This document shows positions 1 through 5,718 of a DNA stretch of 17,938 bases, piece by piece. Source of the DNA: an uncultured Muribaculaceae bacterium (lineage in GTDB: Bacteria > Bacteroidota > Bacteroidia > Bacteroidales > Muribaculaceae); assembly GCA_910584735.1 (NCBI GenBank), contig CAJUBM010000061.1:1-17938 (forward strand), given 5' to 3'. Each line of letters begins with the position of its first letter. The stretch's first letter is position 1. Under the pieces are notes generated by a model, which ran no database searches, was not told where the DNA came from, and saw only the letters and a program-made list of their open reading frames with translations. Made by a program: the position numbers and the translations under genes.

Positions 1-50
1 CCTCTTCGGGTGGCCTGCCGTCCCGGAGGTCCGGCGCCACTACCATCCGG
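1..50 (+). repeat. Interspersed GC-rich repeat, copy A (cut by window edge)
   Basis: Bases 1-49 match 10780-10828 at 48 of 49 positions (G29 here, A10808 there). Bases 1-42 match 14973-15014 exactly. The unit can fold into a hairpin: GTGGC at 10-14 pairs with GCCAC at 36-40, GCCG at 17-20 pairs with CGGC at 32-35, and CCGGA/TCCGG forms an alternative inner stem at 23-34. The left end is missing because the window starts inside the unit. The copy is intergenic, upstream of the MFS gene. It looks like a REP-type palindromic element; I do not recognise the family. Confidence 0.85.
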
Positions 51-178
51 CCACAAAAACCTCGGACAATGTTTTTTGGGAGGGAGGTTATAAGAGTTTT
101 GACACAGAACTTTTCCACCTCCCGCAGGCGTCTGGGACAATTATAATGGCGAACATTATGATTTTGACGAAATTTTGC

Positions 179-186
179 TAATTTTG
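179..186 (+). promoter_or_regulatory. Putative -7 element (TAATTTTG) for the MFS gene
   Basis: TAATTTTG fits the Bacteroidota -7 consensus TAnnTTTG and lies 35 bases before the ATG at 221, which would leave a leader of about 28 nt. No good -33 TTTG sits at the right distance; TATG at 157-160 is the nearest candidate, with an 18-bp spacer. The call rests on the -7 element alone. Confidence 0.45.
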
Positions 187-220
187 CACGGTAAACAAGC
201 CAACATTAAATTCATCTCAT

Positions 221-1924
221 ATGCACGTTAAAACAAAAACGGCCCTCAACGACAAGGCCTGGGCGCGGTGGACGGCCCTCGGACTGCTGGCTTTCGCCAT
301 GTTCTGCTCGTATATCTTCATGGATATACTCTCCCCTATCAAAGACCTATTGCAGTCTACACGCGGATGGGACTCCACCGCCTTCGGTACGATGCAGGGG
401 TCGGAGACGTTCCTTAACGTGTTCATATTCTTCCTCATCTTCGCCGGTATCATCCTTGACAAGATGGGCGTACGCTTCACGGCGCTCCTATCGGGGGGCG
501 TGATGCTGGTGGGTGCCGTCATAAACTGGTACGCGCTGACCGATGCGTTCCTCGGAAGCTCACTCGACATATGGTTTACCGAACATCTCAACTACATACC
601 CGTCTTCGACGAATTAGGCATATCTCCTTTTTATAAAGGTATGCCGGCCTCGGCCAAACTGTCAGCCGTGGGCTTCATGATTTTCGGCTGCGGCGTGGAG
701 ATGGCCGGTATCACCGTAAGCCGAGGCATCGTTAAGTGGTTCAAAGGCCGCGAGATGGCCCTGGCTATGGGTTCGGAAATGGCCCTGGCGCGTTTAGGCG
801 TGGCTACCTGTATGATATTCTCTCCGATGTTCGCCAATCTCGGCGGCGACATAAGCGTATCGCGCTCAGTCGCCTTCGGCGTGGTGCTTCTGATGATAGC
901 CCTGATAATGTTCATCGTCTACTTCTTCATGGATAAGAAGCTCGATGAATCGGGCGATGTGGAAGAGGAGAAAGACGAGCCGTTCCAGCTGCGCGACCTC
1001 GGCAAGATACTCTCCAGCGGAGGTTTCTGGCTGGTGGCCCTGCTGTGCGTACTATATTATTCCGCCATATTCCCCTTCCAGAAGTATGCGGTGAACATGC
1101 TCCAATGCAACCTCACGCTCACAGAGCCGGGAGCCGATTCGTTCTGGGCTTCAGACACCATCACTGTCATACAGTACGTGATAATGCTCATCGTTGCAGG
1201 CGCCTCCTTCGCGGGCAACTTCTCCAAGAACAAGGGTGCTAAATACGGCATGTTCTCCCTGGCCGTAATCGCCCTCTGCGCCTACTGCTTCTTCGGCTAC
1301 ATGCGCCAGTCGGCAGCAGCGATATTCGCCGTGTTCCCCCTCCTTGCCGTAGGTATCACCCCGATTCTCGGCAAATATGTGGACTACAAGGGTAAAGCAG
1401 CCTCCATGCTCATCATCGGCGCCCTGCTGCTGATAGCATGCCACCTTACATTCGCCTTCATCCTCCCCATGCTCAAGGGAAGCGACATCGGAGGCGTATG
1501 CGTAGCCTACCTCACCATCCTGGTTCTCGGAGCATCCTTCTCGCTCGTGCCGGCATCGCTCTGGCCCAGCGTACCGAAGCTGGTGGATTCCAAGATTATC
1601 GGTTCGGCCTACGCCCTGATTTTCTGGATTCAGAATATCGGCCTGTGGCTCTTCCCGCTGCTCATCGGCAAGGTGCTTGACAGCACCAACCCGCAGATCG
1701 TCCAGGACGTTGCCAGCGGAGCCATGACCCCGGAACAGGCCGCCATAAGCTACAACTATACCGCCCCGCTGGTAATGCTCGCCTCGCTCGGCCTGGCCGC
1801 CCTCCTTATCGGCTTCATGCTCAAAGCCATCGACCGCAAGAAAGGTCTCGGCCTCGAAGAGCCCAACATCAAGGAGCCGCAGGCGGAAATCCTCACATCG
1901 GAAGCAGCCGCTGTTGAGGAATAA
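221..1924 (+). CDS. MFS transporter, MFSD1-like
   Basis: This is an inner-membrane secondary transporter of 567 residues with about 12 hydrophobic segments. The first half has the usual MFS features, including a loop with a DKMGVR motif (about residues 81-86) after the second helix. A stretch near residue 170 (WFKGRE, then a helix with EMALARLG) resembles the corresponding region of the eukaryotic MFSD1 family. A charged central loop (about residues 240-260) separates the two halves, and the C-terminus is a hydrophilic, glutamate-rich tail. The substrate cannot be read from the sequence. The first ATG follows a putative -7 element with a short leader. The next gene starts 17 bases after the stop, so the two are probably co-transcribed. 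The MFS assignment is firm; the MFSD1 comparison is from memory of the family. Confidence 0.88.
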   Translation: MHVKTKTALNDKAWARWTALGLLAFAMFCSYIFMDILSPIKDLLQSTRGWDSTAFGTMQGSETFLNVFIFFLIFAGIILDKMGVRFTALLSGGVMLVGAVINWYALTDAFLGSSLDIWFTEHLNYIPVFDELGISPFYKGMPASAKLSAVGFMIFGCGVEMAGITVSRGIVKWFKGREMALAMGSEMALARLGVATCMIFSPMFANLGGDISVSRSVAFGVVLLMIALIMFIVYFFMDKKLDESGDVEEEKDEPFQLRDLGKILSSGGFWLVALLCVLYYSAIFPFQKYAVNMLQCNLTLTEPGADSFWASDTITVIQYVIMLIVAGASFAGNFSKNKGAKYGMFSLAVIALCAYCFFGYMRQSAAAIFAVFPLLAVGITPILGKYVDYKGKAASMLIIGALLLIACHLTFAFILPMLKGSDIGGVCVAYLTILVLGASFSLVPASLWPSVPKLVDSKIIGSAYALIFWIQNIGLWLFPLLIGKVLDSTNPQIVQDVASGAMTPEQAAISYNYTAPLVMLASLGLAALLIGFMLKAIDRKKGLGLEEPNIKEPQAEILTSEAAAVEE

Positions 1925-1941
1925 TCCCCCTTGTAATATCT

Positions 1942-3090
1942 ATGCCTCTGAGTTCAAAACCCTATACATTCGACCGCGTTGTCAGGCTGGTGATCACACT
2001 GGCCTGCTTCGCGTTCGCCATATGGATTCTCAACCTGCTTAAGGACGTGCTGCTGCCTTTCTGCGTAGCCTGCCTTATAGCCTACCTGTTCGAACCGTTC
2101 GTGCAGTTCAACCGTTCGTTGCTACGTCTCAAAGGGCGCATTATCGCCATCTTCGTAACGCTTTTCGAAGCATTGATGGCAGTGGCTCTGTTGGGATACT
2201 TCTTCATACCCTCGATTATAGAGGAGATGCACCAGATGGCACGCATGCTGTCGGAATATGCCAACAACGATGTGACAATAAAATACCTGCCCCCCGAACT
2301 ACACGACATCATAAAGAAGAACATTGACTTCAACGACATGGCTGCCACCCTCATGCAGCAAGATATGGAGGGGATTATAAACAAGGCCATGACGGTGATT
2401 CACGGCGGGGTACACGTAATCCTGGCCATCGTGGCGTGGCTGATAGTATTCCTCTACGTGATATTCATAATGCTCGATTATGACCGGTTGATGCGTGGCT
2501 TCAAACTGATGGTACCCCCCAGGGCGCGTCCCGTAGCCTATAAGATAGGACGCGACATAAAGGATTCCATGAACCACTATTTCCGAGGGCAGGCCCTGAT
2601 AGCCTGCGTGGTGGCAGTGATTTATTGCGTAGGGTTCCTGATGTGCGGACTGCCGCTGGCGGTAATCATAGGCCTCGGTACGGCAGTCCTGTTCATGATT
2701 CCTTACTGCCAGTACCTGTCGATAATCCCCGTGACACTATTGTGCCTCGTGGAATCGGCCAACGGCAGCGTGGACTTTTGGACGCGTTGGTGGGAATGTA
2801 TGGCAGTCTTCGCCGTAGTGCAGGTAGTGGCCGACCTCATCCTCACCCCCAAGGTTATGGGGAAGGCCATGGGACTGAATCCGGCCATAATATTGCTGTC
2901 ACTGTCGATATGGGGTACGCTTTTCGGTCTGATAGGCATGATTATAGCCCTCCCGCTAACCACTCTCATACTATCCTACTACGAACAATACATCATAATG
3001 CGTAACGATGACGAGACGCCGTCGCAACGCGAAAAAGAAGTAGAGGAACTAAAAGAGATGGCCGAATTGCCGTTCGATGACAGCGAGTGA
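1942..3090 (+). CDS. AI-2E family transporter (PerM/TqsA-like permease)
   Basis: This 382-residue polytopic membrane protein has the order expected of the AI-2E/PerM family (PF01594): two N-terminal helices, a third helix, a long soluble segment with amphipathic helices (about residues 90-150), and then five further helices. Family hallmarks seen are a PYCQY segment in the second half and the PKVMGKAMGLNPAIILLS-type run near residues 310-330. The C-terminal 30 residues are acidic and cytoplasmic. Family members include the autoinducer-2 exporter TqsA and sodium/proton antiporters, so the substrate is open. It starts 17 bases after the MFS stop and probably shares its transcript. Only 5 bases separate its stop from the end of the convergent minus-strand gene, and I see no terminator hairpin between them. 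Confidence 0.87.
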   Translation: MPLSSKPYTFDRVVRLVITLACFAFAIWILNLLKDVLLPFCVACLIAYLFEPFVQFNRSLLRLKGRIIAIFVTLFEALMAVALLGYFFIPSIIEEMHQMARMLSEYANNDVTIKYLPPELHDIIKKNIDFNDMAATLMQQDMEGIINKAMTVIHGGVHVILAIVAWLIVFLYVIFIMLDYDRLMRGFKLMVPPRARPVAYKIGRDIKDSMNHYFRGQALIACVVAVIYCVGFLMCGLPLAVIIGLGTAVLFMIPYCQYLSIIPVTLLCLVESANGSVDFWTRWWECMAVFAVVQVVADLILTPKVMGKAMGLNPAIILLSLSIWGTLFGLIGMIIALPLTTLILSYYEQYIIMRNDDETPSQREKEVEELKEMAELPFDDSE

Positions 3091-3095
3091 CATCC

Positions 3096-3566
3096 TCAAC
3101 TGATAACGGCTGAGCGCAACAAGGCAAAAACAGGTGAACATAGAATCACGGCAAGCATCTCGGCACCATCCCCCTCAACCTGCGACACCATTCGCGAGCC
3201 ATTCTCTGAATCTATCTTTATAGCTCCGTCAGCCAGGCGCCTGACTATGTAATCTGGATTCCCATACATTTCAAGGGCCTCACCCTCCCCCATCGGATAG
3301 AACCGCGAGCCCGTGCGCTCGGCCAGCCCTGTAGCAGACTTTTTCATATCGGGGACGCCACAGCAGAAAGCCACATGCACCCCGGCCTCTGAGAACGCTC
3401 TCACAAGAGCTTCATCGGCAGAAGTCACAAAAACATTTATCTCAGGGAAATCCACAGCCATCATCCCCTTGCGCCCGACAGATGATGACGTATGGTGCTT
3501 CGCCATGGGACGCTTCGCCCCCTGGCGGTATTCCTCCATCTTCCGTTCAAGATAATTGTCTGCCAT
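3096..3566 (-). CDS. Small protein with a degenerate SDR/Rossmann-like core
   Basis: I do not recognise a named family. I chose the ATG at 3566 (156 residues) because the protein then begins MADNYLERKMEEYRQG, a start I associate with short Bacteroidales proteins annotated as SDR dehydrogenases. A TTG at 3611 would add 15 residues and overlap the rluD stop by 4 bases. After a basic linker, a segment runs beta-strand (INVFVTS), helix (EALVRAFSEAG), beta-strand (VHVAFCCG), then helix and RFYPM. This matches the order of the first beta-alpha-beta unit and next strand of a short-chain dehydrogenase. The TGxxxGxG nucleotide loop is replaced by TSADEAL, and no Tyr-x-x-x-Lys catalytic pair is visible. 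The C-terminus is a hydrophobic stretch of about 20 residues. It is the last gene of the PASTA-rluD operon. An enzyme activity is unlikely; a structural or regulatory remnant is possible. Confidence 0.6.
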   Translation of the reverse strand: MADNYLERKMEEYRQGAKRPMAKHHTSSSVGRKGMMAVDFPEINVFVTSADEALVRAFSEAGVHVAFCCGVPDMKKSATGLAERTGSRFYPMGEGEALEMYGNPDYIVRRLADGAIKIDSENGSRMVSQVEGDGAEMLAVILCSPVFALLRSAVIS

Positions 3567-3607
3567 CTTGTCTATATTTCTCAGAGAGGTTTCTATCGCA
3601 GGTTTTG

Positions 3608-4708
3608 TCAATATTCACGGATTGCAGCGCCCAATGTGCGCCAACGCTCTATCATAGCCGTCATATCTGCGGGAACGGGAGATGTAAAGAACATCTCCTC
3701 ACCCGTCTTGGGATGTACGAACCCAAGTGTGCGGGCATGGAGAGCCTGCCGGGGACATACCACGAAGCAATTGCGCACGAACTGGCGATATTTTGCCGAG
3801 GTTGTGCCACGCAGCACCTCGTCCCCGCCGTAACGGGCATCATTGAGCAGCGGATGGCCTAAGTGCTTCATATGCACACGTATCTGATGGGTGCGTCCGG
3901 TTTCAAGCACACATTTCACCACCGACACATAGGTAAGCGGCTCCAAAACCGAATAATGGGTCACGGCATGTTTCCCCGAGGGATCATCGTCAGGCAGCAC
4001 CGTCATCTGTAGGCGGTCCTTGGGATTACGACCGATATTGCCGGCCACCGTTCCCTCAGCAGGTTCCGGGATTCCCCACACAACGGCAACATACTCGCGC
4101 TTCGTGGTCTTCTCAAAAAACTGACGCCCGAGATTCGTCTTCGCATCAGGGGTCTTGGCCACGACAAGCAACCCCGATGTATCCTTGTCTATGCGGTGTA
4201 CGAGCCCCAGGCGGGGGTCGTTAACGTCATAATTAGGATTATCACGGAAATGCCAGGCAAGGGCGTTCACAAGCGTACCCGTATAGTTGCCATGTCCGGG
4301 ATGCACGACAAGACCGGCAGGTTTGTTCACAACCAACACGGTATCATCCTCATATACTATATCGAGTGGAATATCCTCGGCTATAATCTCGAACTCGTAG
4401 CGCGGACGATCCATCACAATCTGCACCACATCATCGGGCTTTACCCTGTAGTTCGACTTCACAGCTTTCCCGTTGACCAATATGCATTCGGCTTCGGCTG
4501 CCTGCTGTATACGGTTGCGCGAGGAGGTCTTAGGCATATGGGCAACAAGGAACTTGTCGACCCTCAGAAGCTGCTGCCCCTTATCGGCTACGAAACGGAA
4601 ATGCTCGTATAGCTCCGTTCCATCTTCGGACGGTACGGACACTGGCGCGGCACCGGACTCTCCAAGCAGTTCCTCATCAAAGCCATCGAAATCTAATATT
4701 TCCGCCAT
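3608..4708 (-). CDS. rluD: RluA/RluD family 23S rRNA pseudouridine synthase
   Basis: RluD-type enzymes convert uridines of 23S rRNA helix 69 to pseudouridine; paralogues modify other rRNA or tRNA sites, so the exact target is inferred. The 366-residue protein has an acidic N-terminal extension (about residues 1-40), an S4 RNA-binding domain (about 46-100) and a catalytic domain. The signature HRIDKDTSG is at residues 171-179, with the catalytic aspartate at Asp174, and the conserved GRTHQIRVHM follows at 271-280. The length is slightly above the usual 320-350 because of the N-terminal extension. It starts one base after the PASTA gene stop at 4710, so translation is likely coupled. In Bacteroides the PASTA-rluD pair is usually followed by a D-Ala-D-Ala ligase, by my recollection; here the small SDR-like gene follows instead. 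Confidence 0.92.
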   Translation of the reverse strand: MAEILDFDGFDEELLGESGAAPVSVPSEDGTELYEHFRFVADKGQQLLRVDKFLVAHMPKTSSRNRIQQAAEAECILVNGKAVKSNYRVKPDDVVQIVMDRPRYEFEIIAEDIPLDIVYEDDTVLVVNKPAGLVVHPGHGNYTGTLVNALAWHFRDNPNYDVNDPRLGLVHRIDKDTSGLLVVAKTPDAKTNLGRQFFEKTTKREYVAVVWGIPEPAEGTVAGNIGRNPKDRLQMTVLPDDDPSGKHAVTHYSVLEPLTYVSVVKCVLETGRTHQIRVHMKHLGHPLLNDARYGGDEVLRGTTSAKYRQFVRNCFVVCPRQALHARTLGFVHPKTGEEMFFTSPVPADMTAMIERWRTLGAAIREY

Positions 4709-4709
4709 A

Positions 4710-5576
4710 TCACTCTATGTCAAGTTGTTCGATAGCCTCTACCGCCTCTTCTATGGCAGCGGAATCAATCGGGGCACCATCCTCAACCAAAGAGTCAAGC
4801 CCGGTGCCGACCTCCAAGGTTACGATAGCCGACACAGGTATACGGGCGCCCGGACGCAGGGAGACACCGTTAAAACGCGCCCCGAGCACCAAACCGCCGT
4901 ATTCCGACGGCACCAGTTCCTCACGCACCTCCTTTATGCCCAGCCCCTCCAACAACGAACGAGCCTGACGCACAGATACATTATAGAAATCCGGCACCGT
5001 CACCATCTTGGGGGTGAACGCAACTATGGTGAGATACACCGCGCCCCCTTTCTTTATCCTTGAGCCGGGGATAGGGGTCTGTTCAACCACAGTCCCGGGG
5101 CGTACATACGAATCGTATATCGAATCGGTAACCACGGCATGCAGCCCGGCATGTTCTATATTGTTGGCTGCCGTATAGAGCGGCACATTCTTCGCATCGG
5201 GCACTACCCTCTCCTCTCCGTGGAACGTCCAAAAATCAAGGAAAAGCATCACCGCCCAACCTAAAAACACCGCTACCAATATGATATACAACAGATTCAT
5301 AAGCACCGGATGGCGCTTCACAAAGCCTTTTTTCGTTTCAGGCTCCGGCCTGTCCTCCCGGCCCGGTCTGCGGCCCGCATATTGCTGTTCCATGTTTCGT
5401 GATGCATAATCATATCGGCTGTCCTGTACGCGCGTACGCTGCGGAGTGACGAATTCATCATCCTCCCAATCCTCATCGCGCAACCCTTTGGCCTGCGGGC
5501 GCTGCCGGGCCATAGGTGTGTCGGACGAAAAATCAATCTGCCGCCGAGGGCGGTTGTCTGGTTGCCTGTTGTTCAT
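4710..5576 (-). CDS. PASTA domain-containing single-pass membrane protein
   Basis: The protein has 288 residues. Residues 1-85 are hydrophilic and rich in Arg, Asp and Gln, with no kinase domain. A single transmembrane helix spans about 92-115, and two PASTA repeats follow in the periplasm (about 123-186, and 191-257 beginning VTVPDFYNVSVRQARSLLE). PASTA domains are best known from penicillin-binding proteins and Ser/Thr kinases, where they sense peptidoglycan fragments. Here they stand without either partner, as is common in Bacteroidota. A role at the cell wall is inferred from the domain. The C-terminus is acidic. It is the first gene of the operon with rluD, and a -7 element (TAATTTTG, read on the minus strand) lies at 5599-5606, leaving a very short leader. 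Confidence 0.88.
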   Translation of the reverse strand: MNNRQPDNRPRRQIDFSSDTPMARQRPQAKGLRDEDWEDDEFVTPQRTRVQDSRYDYASRNMEQQYAGRRPGREDRPEPETKKGFVKRHPVLMNLLYIILVAVFLGWAVMLFLDFWTFHGEERVVPDAKNVPLYTAANNIEHAGLHAVVTDSIYDSYVRPGTVVEQTPIPGSRIKKGGAVYLTIVAFTPKMVTVPDFYNVSVRQARSLLEGLGIKEVREELVPSEYGGLVLGARFNGVSLRPGARIPVSAIVTLEVGTGLDSLVEDGAPIDSAAIEEAVEAIEQLDIE

Positions 5577-5594
5577 CTATAAAATCCTGATGGG

Positions 5595-5626
5595 ATTGCA
5601 AAATTACGAAAAAATTCATAATTTTG
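5595..5626 (+). promoter_or_regulatory. Bacteroidota-type promoter for the amylase gene
   Basis: The -33 element is ATTG at 5595-5598 (3 of 4 against TTTG). A 20-bp spacer is followed by the -7 element TAATTTTG at 5619-5626. Transcription would start near 5633, leaving a leader of about 85 nt before the ATG at 5719. The -33 element touches the -7 element of the divergent PASTA operon, so the two promoters probably cannot be occupied at once. Confidence 0.6.
5599..5606 (-). promoter_or_regulatory. Putative -7 element for the PASTA-rluD operon
   Basis: On the minus strand this reads TAATTTTG, a full match to TAnnTTTG, 23 bases before the PASTA gene ATG. No clear TTTG is found 19-21 bp upstream. 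It lies back to back with the amylase -7 element at 5619-5626. Confidence 0.5.
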
Positions 5627-5718
5627 TGCGATTCTTGCCTTAATGACAGATGAGGGAGGCGCGATGCCTCTCTAAACTTACTTACGTTCAATACATCTTT
5701 TACCAATTCTATCACAAA

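Noticed and set aside
82..125. GGGAGGT/ACCTCCC inverted repeat as a terminator
   Set aside because: The stem is 7 bp with a loop of about 30 bases and no T-run; it may be chance.
5650..5718. N-terminal extension of the amylase from an ATG at 5650
   Set aside because: The added 23 residues precede a complete signal peptide and would mask it; the promoter spacing also suits the ATG at 5719.
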